From NCBI GenBank assembly GCA_032622095.1, contig CP136065.1, forward strand, positions 59,389,094-59,453,093: 64,000 bases of DNA. Reading direction: 5' to 3'. Numbering within the stretch: position 1 is the stretch's first letter; every line of letters starts with the position of its first letter. The position numbers and the translations under genes were made by a program. This DNA comes from Siphonodentalium dalli (lineage: Eukaryota; Mollusca; Scaphopoda; Gadilida; Siphonodentaliidae). Shown here in pieces: positions 28,901 to 43,900 of this stretch. Under the pieces are notes generated by a model that was given only the letters and a program-made list of their open reading frames with translations, had not been told where the DNA came from and ran no database searches.

Positions 28901-31900
28901 CCACCAATTTCACAAGGAATATTAATTTTTTGTCAATTTTATCACAAAACGGCCATAAAAACCGACAAATACCATTAATATAGGGATTTTTGCCACAATG
29001 AATTTATGGTTATTTTCCCGAGTTTGCGGAGAAAAGTGCCCTTTTTTGTGGAAAAGTGCCCTTTTTGTAGGCTCTGCCCCCCCCCCCCCCTGCCCTTGGA
29101 TGCTTCCGGTGCCCCTGAATTTTGCCACCCTGTATGGTGCTTATTTGGGACCATATGTTTATTTAAAAATTGGGATCTTCAGGCAGCCTATATTGCAGGG
29201 CTACCAGAATTTAATGAGTCATCGCTGGGGCAAAGGAATGGAAAACATGTTGCTAGAAAAATGTTTGGTAACTCCTATGACAAGAAAACATGTTCTGAAT
29301 TTGATCCCAATGCATTTATAACTTGACAGTGATGCTTACTCTGAATCTTTTTCCAATTTAACAAGTATGGCCCATGGATATTTTCTCAAGTTGAGGTCAC
29401 ATACACTTATTGGTTGAGCCATTTGAGTTGGAAAAATACATATGATTTATGACATAGTGTAACAGACTGGCTTGCGTCCATGTTGGAAGTGTCCACCATG
29501 TATTGTTATTCAGCCCAATATTCTCATTGGCTTCAGCACAATTGTCCACCCTGTAATCTTATTCTGCCCACTATGCTTATTTGGACCCCGAGAGTATGCA
29601 CCTCAGTTCCAATGTCCAACAACACACTTAAAGATATGATAAGCATTGGCAGTGGGTATTGCAGTTAAATTAGTCACATCTGTTAAAACTGCCATAAACA
29701 GAAATAATATTATATTATAGAAAAAACAATTCTTATACCAATCAAAAATATGGTGTGTATTGCATGTTATTGTCACGTTACTCTGTGTTATGTATACGAA
29801 TGATATGTTATGTAAACAAGTAATAGGTAACATAAGTATGCGATAAGCAAAACACTCAACAAGGGGAGACCCCACTAATGAACTTTGGTTAGAAATGCTG
29901 CCAATTTGTTTACAACATACCAGTAGAGCTTTTGCTAATCCTCGCCTCTCAAGATTTTGGTGTAAAATGGGTCACCGTGAATCACTCTCTTTAAAAAATC
30001 GCTGGTGTATTGCTTATTGCTCACTATTTACGTGCTGCATATAAACAAATGCTGGACTCACACAAAATGTACTTTGTGGATAATATCGCATTCATACTAT
30101 ATTACTAGTAGTATATTCTTGAGGAATTGTCCATAATTTGATTAACTGTTATTTCTAAATTATAACCTACCAGCCGATGTACACATACATACACACATAC
30201 ATATATATACAGACAGAAGTTCCAAAATATAAAGGAGATAACAAATTTATAAATGCTGATTCAATTTTACTTACTTTACTTTAGTAATTAATAACTTACT
30301 TTATCAGGGAGTAGAAAAACTCACATTAGCATTGTAATTGATACTCATGGTCCAACATGTTTAAATGACCACTGTGTTTTTATCAAAAGAATTTATATTA
30401 ACTCGGTTAACTGATAATAAGTCAATTAATTCTCTCTATATTGTGTCAAACAATGAGACATGATTGCTGAATTCAACGAAAGACACATTTAACAATCAAC
30501 TTATCTATTTGTGCCACCTATCTTAAAGCTTACCTATCATAATTTCCTGAGGTCTACTCGAGTCATATGGTGCCAGATGGACGCCGACAACAAAATAGTT
30601 CCCAGAATCCAACAGACCTCTATCCTGTAAATGATCCATGAGTCCCACAAACTCATACTTAGCACCAAGCATCACATATACTGGAAAAAATAAAATTAAA
30701 TAATGTCACCATTACATCATCGTATGCAATGGAATTTATGTTGATTTCATATCTCTGGAAAAGTGAAGTCTCCCTATCCCCTCTCAGCGTCCTAACCCTG
30801 GTTAAGTACTCCTGCTAATTTGGTATGATGCTGGTAGGGAAACCTGATGCTGTTAAGAAAAAGTAGGCCTACTATTATGTTTTCTTAAATGGACATCGCT
30901 CATTCAAAGCTCCAAATTTTTTTCTGCATAATTTGAAACGACAGATACGATAGGTCAATAAATAAACGAAGTATTGATATACCAGCTTCATATGCTCTGA
31001 AAAAACACTTGCTAAAGTCACAGCCATTTTTCAGTCATTTTCAACTTTTTGCCAGAAGTCAGATAAACGTTCTTTATTGCTACCATATCAGGAATAGACT
31101 AACACAGAACGCTCTTTTCTGTGTCATGCAAATGGCTGTTTTAACTTTTATGTTTGGGATCCAAACACCGTATTCACAGTTGTATTTTTCATTACTTCAA
31201 TGCGTCTTTTTGGGTTACAAAATGCTCGTAGAAAGGTAGTTCAGATATTTAAAGACCTATAATATTATGTGTATTTTGGAGCGCAAACCACCATTTTTGC
31301 AGACTTTGGCTATTAATCTGAATAATTGGGAAAAAGACGTTTTGGAAACACCAGCGCAGCCATTATTAAAATATTTTAAAATAGACATGTTCTTGAATGG
31401 TTCATACAGACACTGGCTTTTTCTAAAATCGCTCTGATTGGCCAAACACTGTGTAATTTACAACTTTAGAAATAATAATGGTACATTTTCTTAACAGCAT
31501 CAGTTTGGCCTACCAGCATCATAGAAAATTAGTAGAACGACTTAACCCAGACTGGGACCAGATCAGTTGGGATTATTGGAGGGTATCACCCCCCCCTTTT
31601 CGGTACGCAGGATTCAGGGTGTTTTGAAGCCGTACGCGGGATTCATACCCCCGAATTAACTGGTATTCGGGTTCAAGCAAAACATCTTGGATGCAGGTTT
31701 TGATGGCGCAAAATAATATTTTGTGCTAGTTATCTTTATGAATGAGTGGGTAGAATAGCTTCTTGGGCATATTCGACCACCATGCCATCATAAAGAATCA
31801 TTAATCATATCATAACGCCCATAATGCAATATTTTGTTTGGGAACGGGTGGGGCAAGAAATCCTGGCAAGCGCCTATAGGAAACAAAATGCTGTCCATTT

Positions 31901-34900
31901 TCTTTCTGGGGCCTAGGATACAGAATTATGTCAAATTTTTCTGGGCGGGGGGTTGATTTTTTTTCTGGTGAATCGGGTGGGGCAAAATATCCTGGGAAGC
32001 GGAGTGCTGTCCAATTTTTAGGTGTGGGGAAGGGTTGAATAAATTTTTAAAGGAATGGGTGTGGCAAGATATCCTGGCAAGTGCCTTGGGAGCAGAATTC
32101 TGTCCAATTTATTTCGGGGGGGGGGGGGGGTGGAGCAAGAAATCCTGGCAAGCGCCTAGAAACAAAATGCTGTCCATTTTTTTTCTGGGGCCTAGGATAC
32201 AGAATTATATCCAATTTTTCTGGGGGGGGGGGGGGTGATTTTGTTTGGGAACGGGTGGGGCAAAGATATCCTGGCAAGCGCCTAGAAACAAAATGCTGTC
32301 CATTTTTTTTCTGCAGCCAAGGAAATATAATTCTGTCCCAATTTCTTTCTGGGGGGGGGGGGGGGGTGGTGATTTTGTTTGGGAATGGGTGGGGCAAGAT
32401 ATCCTGGCAAGCGCCTAGGAAACAAAATGCTGTCCATTTTTTTTCTGGGGTCTATAGGATACAGAATTATGTTCAATTTTGGGGGGGGGGGGTGGGGTGA
32501 TTTTGTTTGGGAACGGGTGGGGCAAGATATCCTGGCAAGCGCCTAGAAACAAAATGCTGTCCATTTTTTTCTTCTGGGGCCTAGGAAACAGAATTCTGTC
32601 CATGATTGAGTCAAATGTATTGAGGGAAATGTTCAGATAATAAGTTCAACAAACGACCCCCTTTGGTTGTTTGTTGAACATATTATATGAACATTTCCTA
32701 TGGGATAACTACTCATAAATGATGTTCCAGTATAGAAAGTGTTAAGGAGGAAGTTTTTATATTGTCAATCTATAGAAACATAAAAATAATCACACACCGT
32801 TAAGGATAACCTGCCCTTAATAGATTAACCTGTCATTGTATCTCGTCAAATTATAGTATCACAAATACTCTACTCCAATATCATGTCAGGTATAATGGAT
32901 CATAATGTGTCTATGTAACTTCTGCTTGTATCTGTCTGATATTAAAACAGTCAATTTGTATGTCATTTATCGCATATTATTTCTTAACATGTATTGAGGA
33001 TTCACCCCCCAAAATTAACTGGTATTCAGGATTCACCCCCCAAAATTAACTGGTATTCAGGATTCGGGGGGGGGGGGGGTTGATACTCTCTTATTGCAGT
33101 TACAGTAATGTCCTAAATAATCGACCCCTAAACCACAGCAGATATATTGGAAATTTTTCAGGAATGAGTCGGAAATATGGCTTTCTGATGAATGGCAACA
33201 AGCCATATTTCCGACAAAATCCTGAAAATTTTATCATAATTCTTCTGAAACGACCATATTGTTGGAATTATTATCTAAACATTTCTCACCAATGAATATG
33301 AATTCTTCTGCATGTTGTATTATCATTTTGTCTGGCTGTCGTCTGCTTATATATCCTTAACATCCCTCCAAATGAGTAATAGACGATTCCAATGCACATA
33401 CTTTTATAACTGATTAAAGGGTTAAAGATAGGTTGGCCATGTGACAAATACAAGTAGTATCCAACTACAGGTTTCGTATAGTATAAAAATTCACGCCAAA
33501 GTCAGCAATTTTCCAACTGATTTCAATGCTTCTCGCTATTCAGTGAGACAAACGCAATGTTCACTCAGACAAACGCTCTTTATTTATACCATATAAGGAG
33601 TTGAGTTGAATGATAAGAAACGCTCTTTATTATTATATGATGAATAAAATTCTACATCTGTTTTCTAAATTATCTGACTTGAATAAGTCTTGCGGTGACA
33701 TTTATGTGTATAAAACCATCAGCAACAAACCGACAAACACGATGTCTCAAATGCTTGATTTGTAGTCGCAAATGCTTGATTTGTAGTCTCAAATCATAGG
33801 CCTACATGTACTTAGGCTGAAGGGGTCACTCTCATAAAAGTACACAGGTTTTGAAAATGTGCTGAAGGTTTTGAAATCTCGTTCTAAATGACTTAGTTTT
33901 CGTGTCTGCCATGATTACTGTTAGAGAATAATAATTGTATATGTTCTAAGGAAATTTTTCAAAACCTGTATACCCTTCAGCACTTTTTTGTTACATCCCG
34001 GTTCCTGGACGGGCCGATAAAGATGTGGACTTTATATGCCACCTGAAATACTTTAGTCCTGTCAAAGAAAGTACAAAAAGGATCGAAATACATTATCAAA
34101 AACAAACGAATAAAGAGCATTAGTTGTTATTATATCCTTATATGGTTAAAATAAAGAGCGTTTCTATAAATTGTGTATTTGGTCTGTCCATTCATATTTC
34201 ATTTCCGGATAAATAACTTTAGTTCTATTTTTCGACTAAATGGAATGAAATTTTGTATTTCACGTTCATTAATATAAATTGCAGGTTAAGTTTGATTTTG
34301 GGGTCCGGTCGCCTATTTTACCAGAGTTACAGCCTTGGTTGAAATTTGGGCTCAGTTTTCGTTTCCAGCCTCCAGGTGAGGCATCCAGGGTGATAAGTGT
34401 ATAGTTAATGTTTACTGAATGGAATGAAATTTGGTTTGCATGTTTACAACCATAAACCGTCGATCATACACTACTCGTGTCGGTACGGTACGTGTCAAGT
34501 TCAATTTTGGGTTCCGTCCCTCCATTAAAATTACCAGAGTAGCAGATCTTTTGGCTTTGTAATTCGGGTTGTCTTAGTTTCCTGCTGATAACTGCTGTTA
34601 TGCTTGGATTATCACCACCAAACTTCGTACCGTACCGTTGTTGAATTGGCTTGAAAAATACACAAACTGTGCCTGAATCTTCAATATAGTCGCGTGAAAA
34701 CAAGGTAGTATTGAACCTATCTCATTCACATAGGTTCATATTGGACATATTTGATTCTGAAATAATCCCATATATAATGAACTTATACCCGCTATTCTAT
34801 ATAACAGTAAAAACACATTACCACGGACAGTAGGCTTGTATAGAACCTGTTGATCAAACAGTGTCATATATAACTTATTTCTTTTCGAAATATGATACGT

Positions 34901-37900
34901 TCATACTGAACCTATTGCGACCTCAAAATAGATTTATACTGAGCTAATCTCCATCCAGGAGAACAGGCTGGAATCTTGGATTTGTCCTAAGATTCTCACC
35001 AGACTTGTGAGCCCTTTTTGACTCAGGTTTTTTTTTTATTAAAGGCCAACTTAATTTTCGAGTCACCGATTATTATTTTACCATGCCTTGACATACTGTT
35101 TTAATAACAATCTACGCCATAAAATATGATTAAAATACTATTATTAATCACCATTTGAAACGTCAGTGTCTCAGAAGATGCCCATAGAGAAATAGAAAAC
35201 AACTGAAATCATAAAAAGATTCCCCCGTTATGCATGGCACCCATAATGCAACAGAATTCAAAAATGTATTTTGAATGGAAGGGGAATAACTCTATCTTTA
35301 AAATATAGAGTTATTTCCCCTCCATTGAAAATAATATACTTTGCACAACAAACCCAGATGAAACGTAAGCACAAAAACACGTCGGTAACTCGACAAAAAC
35401 AACATATTCACAGTTTATTACACCACGGGCGTATTAAGCCACTGTGGCGGTACCCTTGCGTTCACATGTATTTCGTGTATTTATCGACTTATATTATAGC
35501 ATATCCCTTCTACCAAACTGAGTGTACATAATTTTGAGATTCAAATGAATGGGCCATGTCAGTTTAATAACAACATAGAGCTACCCCCGATAAATTTCTC
35601 TAACCATGCCGGACACAGGAGAGATTATGTCATGCATACAGTTTCTGTGATATGTAGGCCCATATCACCAACGACCATGTCATGGGGCCGGTATAGCTAC
35701 ATGTAGTTGGAAATTAAACAATCAAAGTTGCCATGCATGCTGGAGCCATTAAAAACTATAACAACAATATTTTACAGACAAATCTGAACACATTGCCGAA
35801 GTTTTTCCCATATATATTTTTACATGTTTGTGTCAGCACATTTATTATGCTGGTCACTTAAAGGGGTACTGTACGCCAAGTGTTGTTGTTTGTTTCTATA
35901 GTCTCCGAGTCGGAGAATGAGGTAACAATTTTTCCATTATTTGAAAGTCTGTTGAGTACGAAGTCATGTTACGGATGACAAATTTACCGGAATGCAAAAA
36001 TACAAATTGTCGTTGTCGAGTAATTTTTGTAAAGTTTTCAACCAAATGAATCAAATAAAAGTTATATATGCATACTAGTCCCATATAATCATTTAAGTTA
36101 TTGTATCGTCGCTAGTCAGTGAGTGGCTTGAGTGTTCTCCCCGTATCATCATAATATTTTAAGCGATCGTGTGTGCGATCGGTTTAACAATCCAATATCC
36201 CTCAATTACTGTTTTTGATTACGGTAATTCGTAATTTAATTGACGCCATTTTATGGCTCCAGTCATAAATTCAATTTATATCAAATTATTAACTTTTAAA
36301 TTATTAAATTTTAAGATAGCCTATTAACCTGAGCGTTTACAGAATACATCTTCGACTCAAATTACTTATGTTTCTATATATTATCGATATTAGATCGTTG
36401 TTGTCACCGGAAATTTAATGAAAATGGCGTACAGTACCCCTTTAACTGTTAGGAAGACAGCTAGGTATCAATATACAGATGTTATAGTGATATTATCCAT
36501 CTCATTGTTTTTATTATTTTTATTTTTCTGGATAAATATTGGATGACTTGAACCATTAATCATGCTACACTCACTCCTTGTATCTCTGGATATAATATAT
36601 AACGGGTGGTTGAACTGAACCATTAATCATGCTATACTCACTCCTTGTATCTCTGGATATAATATATAACGGGTGGTTGAACTGAACCATTAATCATGCT
36701 ATACTCACTCCTTGTATCTCTGGATATAAATATATAACGGGTGGTTGAATTGAACCATTAATCATGCTATACTCACTCCTTGTATCTCTGGATATAAATA
36801 TATAACGGGTGGTTGAACTGAACCATTAATCATGCTATACTCACTCCTTGTATCTCTGGATATAAATATATAACGGGTGGTTGAATTGAACCATTAATCA
36901 TGCTATACTCACTCCTTGTATCTCTGGATATAATATATAACGGGTGGTTGAACTGTACCATTAATCATGCTATACTCACTCCGTGTGTCTCTGGATATAA
37001 TATATAACGGTTGGATGAATTGAACCATTAATCATGCTATACTCACTCCTTGTATCTCTGGATATAATATATAACGGGTGGTTGAACTGTACCATTAATC
37101 ATGCTATACTCACTCCTTGTGTCTCTGGATATAATATATAACGGTTGGATGAATTGAACCATTAATCATGCTATACTCACTCCTTGTATCTCTGGATATA
37201 ATATATAACGGGTGGTTGAACTGTACCATTAATCATGCTATACTCTCTCCTTGTGTCTCTGGATATAATATATAACGGGTGGTTGAACTGTACCATTAAT
37301 CATGCTATACTCACTCCTTGTGTCTCTGGATATAAATATATAACGGGTGGTTGAATTGAACCATTGGTCATGATATACTCACTCCTTGTATCTCTGTATG
37401 TTTCTTCTACAATTTTTGCGAATGGGTTTTCTGTGTGGAGATGAAAATATGGACCTTTATATGTCTTCTTGGAAGTAACTGTAATCCCATTTTCTTCCAT
37501 CAACTGGAACAGACGACAATCTTAGCTTATGTCGACAGTCAAACACTAAAGTTATATAGCTTTATCAACTGACAAAATAATGAAGAAGGCTTTTTAATAT
37601 ATACAGATATTTGGGCAATTTAATCATAAACGCTCTTTTGCTTGGGTATATTGTGTCTGACTGAAGATCAGAACCCGTTAAGTGGGAAATAACGTGGGGA
37701 ATTCAGTATTAATTTTTTAGAAAAGATTGATCAAACCTTTAAAAACGCAGGTGATCATATCACACCTTTTTTGGAAAGTTTGAAGACTTATCGAGTGACA
37801 ACGCGAAGCGGAATTTTGATTTTCATCCCATGTTGGATATTATTGGACATTATTAAAATGTAGGTCACCATTGTTTATAATATTTCCATCAAATGTCACA

Positions 37901-40900
37901 AAACAAAACATTAAATGTACGGTTGGCCTTGGCGGTGGGTATCCTGTGAAAATATTTCCACCCGTCAAAAACCGCCACAAACAGAAAGAACATCAAAATG
38001 TAGACAGACTTTGTCCGTATACAAATAAGAAATATCGCATAAACAGTATGTTATTGTCATATCTTTGACCATTGTTATGTAAATAAAAGCATAAAAAGTT
38101 ACTTTTCTGGTGTTTGTTTATATTATGATGGTAAACATAAAGAGCGTTCTTTGTTGGTGAATTCCTGATATGGAACGAATAAAGAGCGTTTATGCCATTT
38201 GTGTGTGATTAGCGAGCAGCATTGTGCTGTCTTCTGTAACACACTCAGGCTCTTGCTTATGTAAAATATAGTAAATCTTTATGATAACATGCTGTTTACG
38301 CGATGGTCATGGTACATATGAACGAAACTGTATGCGTTTTAATGTTTTTCTGTTTACGGTGATTGGAACAAATATAAATATTTTCGACAACTAAGGCCTC
38401 ATGTGCCTTTAAATGAAAAATCTGCTTCGCGTTGTCACTATAGATATATGCTCAAACATTCCAACAAGACATGGAGCATTATTCTACGGTTTATAAATAT
38501 TGAGTAATTTTGTCTTGATAATTAATACTGAATTCTCAATTTGTATGTTGCCACTTTACCTTTCTCTTAATTTAAACTAGCTCTCTTGAAAGTCAACATT
38601 TGACTAGCGAAACATATCATGGCTCATATATGAGCCCAGTCGTGATATGTTTCGCTGATATGTGATATGTCGACTTTCAAGAGAGCTAGTTTCGATTAAG
38701 AGGGAGGTAAAGTGGCAACATATAAATTAGATTCGATATAATTATGTGCGGGTATGGAACATGTAGGCATACACAGGCGTTGTATCGGTGGTAATGGTGT
38801 CAAATCGGATGGAACCCATTAAGAGCCATGGCCAGACGCGCGCTTTGCATAAATCCAGGCAAAAATTGCAAGTGATCTTCGACAAAAGACTTTCTCTTGA
38901 TCAATCAGGCGAAAAGATCTTAAATTTCACATACATGCATGTATCCTCTGCATTGTATATATCTAATCTGAACTGTTATTAAAAGAACACAAAACAATGT
39001 GGATTGTAATACATTAGAGAGGTTGAAATATTCTTCTTTTTTTTTGTCCCTGTTCATCTTGGCTCTATGTGAAGAAGCTTCATCTGTGTCATAATGTTGA
39101 GATAAATTTAAATTGCACGAGAAAACATCTTATTATATGCTAACCTGTCAAATTGTAGTATTTTTGCATCAGATAAAAACCGTTATCCGTCTATAGTGAG
39201 ATATCTCACTTGCATCCATCCGCGATAAATTTAAAGTGATTCGGTACTAGATGAGATAGCATCGCTTCGTCACATTGAGTGTTCCAAGCTCCATGCAGAG
39301 TTCAGTCCCCCGGCCTACGCAGGACTTATCGCTGACACATACACATAATGTGAAAAAAATCGCACATTTATTTATTTGAGACTTCTTTAGGTTCAAATTC
39401 ATTCTGTATTATTCTGAGAAGCTGAACTGTCCATATTCATTTGAACGTTGTCTAGATCCAGCCAGAATGAATTGTAACTGACAAAACTCTTTAATAAAAA
39501 ATGTTAGATTTAATTAAGAAAATACACATGCCGGCAGCGTCAGGCATAGCGTGGCGAGGGGACTGAACTCTGTTTTGCTGCTTGTGAGTGTTCATGGAAC
39601 TATTTTTATATGCACAAGCTCATTACCATGGCTGTGCTTGGGTACACAAATTTGCATGTTTTACTCTTCTTTCGAGTTGAGCCTTGGACCATCTGAGCGG
39701 GGCATATAATAAACAGAACATCTACACTTTTGTGTTGGATATGGTAATGATCTCATTCGCGAAGAAGACAAAACAAATGAATTTCCACTTGTGGCAGAAC
39801 CACTCGTGGAAATTCATTTTTTTTGGGTCAAAACTCATGAGATATTTCTCATATCTAACCAAAAGTGTAGAAATCCTCTGTATATATCCCCGTATACATG
39901 TAGAAATAGTCCAACCCACTGATGACATGCATGTTATATTATTTGGCTACCAAAACTTATCTTATCACAACGTGTTATTGATCAGCAGACATGGTAACTC
40001 TCAAATATAGTACATTATTTATGGGTGGTTGTCTTTCTATATAAAAATTATTATGAATTTCTTGAATCAAGAAAAATTAAGTCTCCTCTCATTATCTTCA
40101 GATATGATATTATATCATGGATATATGAACTGCACTTTTGAATAGGTTCTATGTTACAGAAGTTCTTGGTACTAGAAAACAGCGAAATTTTACATATTTC
40201 TCATGCCATAAAAGAATAGTAAATGGGGTTATAATGCCCAACAAGTTGACGGTTCTTACATATGGTGTCACAATCATCGCTTGTACCAAATTTCAAAAGT
40301 ATTCCAACCAGATTTTGAAATATAAGGAAATTTGGGCGAAAACGTGTGTCTGTCCCTTAAATACAGATTGCAAAAGTCGGCTCATTATCAGTAACCAGGC
40401 TTTAATGTCGTCCAGCCACCAGGGTTTAACACCAGCTGTGAAGCCCCAACACATCTGCTTTGTATTGATTTCAGCAGATCCCCGTCCTCCGTGTGACGAA
40501 AGTACTCAGTGTAGAATTGAATTAAATATCAGACTATAGCCTAAGTTGTAATTAAAAGGCGAAAATATAACATGTATAAATATACAAAGGGTACATATAT
40601 ATTAATTAGACGGGTGTTTTGCGCCCACAGTCCATGAATCACCACCCTGCAGATATTTTGAAATCGTTGGCACATCTAAGAAACACAAAAGTTATTGTCA
40701 AATTTCGGCGGAAGTGAAAAACTGCCACTCAAAGAGATATGCCTCGATAAAAACCCCCTTTTCATGTTATTTTTAGCATGTTACCCGTTCGCCATTTTAC
40801 CCCACTTTCTTCACTGTCATTGTTAGCATGTTACCCCTTCGCCATTTTACCCCCTTTTTTCGCTGTTATTATTTTAGCATGTTATCACCCCCAATTTACC

Positions 40901-43900
40901 AGTAACTTTTTGAAGAATTTCTTTCGATTTGTGATTTTACGCGCTTCTGTATTATTTTTTTTTATAACGCCTCACTCTATAGTTCTACTTTTTTGTTGAT
41001 GTCCATTATTATGTCTTATATTTGCAATTGTATATTTTATGTTTAACATGTCAAGCGTTTTAGATCACTTCGGTGGATTTTACGCTATACAAAACTGTTA
41101 TTTTATAATTTTAATATCGAACTTATCGCTATAAAATTTAAAGATCAAAGAGCGCTCTCACTTAAAGGGGTACTTTACACTAAATCCGGCCATTTATGGG
41201 ACCATCTCCATTTATGACTCCAGCCATAAATTCATTTTCATTATAATTACTATATTGTTTGTATCGTTCATTGAGCACACGAGTGTATTTTGCGCTAAAC
41301 CATGGCTCAAATTCATTAAATTTTTGCATATATTCTGTTGAGTATAAAAGGAGATGGTTCCATAAATGACCGGATTTAGTGTACAGTACCCCTTTAATTA
41401 ATTTTATTAATTCTAGATGCAATATTGGTTGGACAATTCAACTTTATAATTTTTTCAAACTGTCTCCATTCGAAAATTTCCAACTGCTGCTTCAGGCATG
41501 AACTTTCCAACTTTTAAAATATTCGGCCATTAGAGGTATGTGAGACGCCCCCGTCCTTGTCCATATGTATTAAAGATGTCCTGTCCGATTTCACACCAAA
41601 TTAGTCAAACTTGTCCCAGTTAATTTTCAGCTTACTAGGAAAATTGAAATTTTTTTTAGTTTTGTTTAAACATATTTTACTGTAATATAATATTACAAGA
41701 GGGATTGGGGTACAAGTTTTGACAACTTACATTCGCCCCTCTCGCATGAAAAAAAAGAAAATACGTGATATCACCATCATTCGTATGGCACAAGCATAGC
41801 GAAAATACACAGAATAATTCCATCATAAAACGAGTACGAAAGATCATAACCGAGAACGCACTCTTTGTTAACCACCTCTTTTTGGGCGACGGAATCGTGG
41901 ACGCTCTTTATGAGAGAGGTAAATAATTTTTGCTTGGCTGACAAAAATGCAAAACGTGTTAAAACTTCCTATTTTGGAAGTCGATATCTGGCCAGCAAAA
42001 CGTCCTATTTAATCGGCTCTTGTTTCGGCTCTAATTATTTTAATGTATCGAAGACGTTCATAAATAGTGGTTGTATGGTGTCAAACCGGACAGGGAATCT
42101 TTATATGGAAAATATGAGCTGACACAGCGGCTCCATTCGAGGATCAACTGAAATCCATCGACACTAAATATCGACTGGCGCTCTATAAATGAGGAACTTA
42201 ACTATGGATAACCTTGCTGTCTCCGGTCGTCTATTTCCGGAAAACTCGTTACGCAATCGAATTAAACATATTACTACTGGCGATAGCATCAACTAAACCA
42301 AATTAACGAATGTTTAATGCCTCAGTCCAAACAATCAAGTCGAGCATTAACCATAGGCTCACTTTCATTACCAGACCAATTCTCTGTCGATGCAAAATTG
42401 CAAGTCTATAAATCAGCATACGTCGAAGGTTTGTAACCATGTTAGAGGGATAATTACATACCAGCGGTGAATTTTATGTTCGTTTGATGAGTTAATTGGG
42501 AGGTTGCATGTTCTGAGGATTGTTTATTGGTTCGCGGGGTCAGGGTTCTTTAAAGCTGATCCGTTATCGTTATAACCATGCATTAATAATCACCGCAGAG
42601 AGTACATGGAATTCATATAATGGGGAATCGTGCAGAGGCATATCATGCTGAGCTATGCATCCGAACCAGCATGCCGCAACGTAGTATGCACGTTTTGTTA
42701 TTGTCATTAGACCGATATGAGTTACGTCGAGAGATACAGGGATGTGTCCACCATTTTCATCGCTTGCGAATTCGTTCCATGCATGCATGAACCAACACCA
42801 AGTTGAAATTTTAGACTAAACAAATATGTTGACATTTCATACATTACTGTGTGTGGGTGTGTGAGGGTGTGTGGGTGTGTGTGTGTGGGGTGTGTGTGTG
42901 TGTGTGTGTGTGTGGGGGGGGGGGTGTGTGTTCTTTCTCGACCAAAAGTTTAAAAGGTTTATATCATTAGATAAATGTTTAGGCCTAAATGGCCAGCAGT
43001 TGAACACGTCCGACCCTGCATGGTCGTTGTGGTTGAATATGTGGTTCAGATGGAAAATTCGAAGTTATAGACACCCTCTATATTGACGAGCTTAAATTTA
43101 AGCCACGTACGCTATATGTCGCGGTATTTTCTTCTGCCTAAACCGAACATAGTTTTGTGACAATGCTTGTAGAAGAAATAGTGCTCTTGTAGGAACCAGA
43201 CGTTGTACACGAATTCCAAGCTATTCACTGATGTTGCTTACTTACTTGCTCACTGATATTGCGCTCTTTGGAGTGGAAGATTGTGTAAATTTCATATAAG
43301 CTTCACTCAGATCAAGTCATGAATCTCTACTCTGCTACGCCCGTAGATGTCATATTCCACCAGCTAAATTAAGCCCGGGAACATTTGATGTTCTGATGGG
43401 GAACTTTGTAACTTTATTAATGTATTTCACAGTACATACATTGTATGCGAAGGTTCCAGCTCGATATTGCACGATGTAGGCAACATTTGTGAGCTGATTC
43501 CGCTCTTCGTCACTTACATGTAGAATCATGACATTTTCCTCCGGTAATCAATTCATGTTTCTTGTGAAATCGGCTCAGTCGCCTGAATTATGCAGTCTGG
43601 AGCTGTGAACTTTATCTTGTGTGAAATACATTATTAAGAAAACTGAGAAATGTATTACCTGTGTTATTTCTTCAATGTTATCATAGTGCAGTTCCCAGTC
43701 AGAAACTCAAAAGTTTCCCATGTTTTAAACCGGTAGTATATGATATATGTACATGCTGCAGGCGAAGCCATGCCGAGATGCTTAATAACATTATCTCAGC
43801 TTGACTGTGATCACACCATTTCACAAATACCCCTCCCACCATCAACAACCGCTATATATCATAGTGTCCATGTAACTAATGATCATCATTTCCTTGGTTA

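Noticed and set aside
32035-32603. Glycine-rich and proline-rich frames on both strands
   Set aside because: They come from the poly-G minisatellite at 31835-32605; unit structure, not codon structure, explains them.
34464-34703. 79-codon minus-strand frame
   Set aside because: Lies across a diverged tandem repeat (34240-34640) and shows no domain.
36549-37390. CRISPR-like regular repeats
   Set aside because: Units are contiguous tandem copies without distinct spacers, in a eukaryotic intron, and they derive from an exon end.
40138-40539. 133-codon plus-strand frame
   Set aside because: No recognisable motif, no ATG context or composition that separates it from chance in AT-rich DNA.
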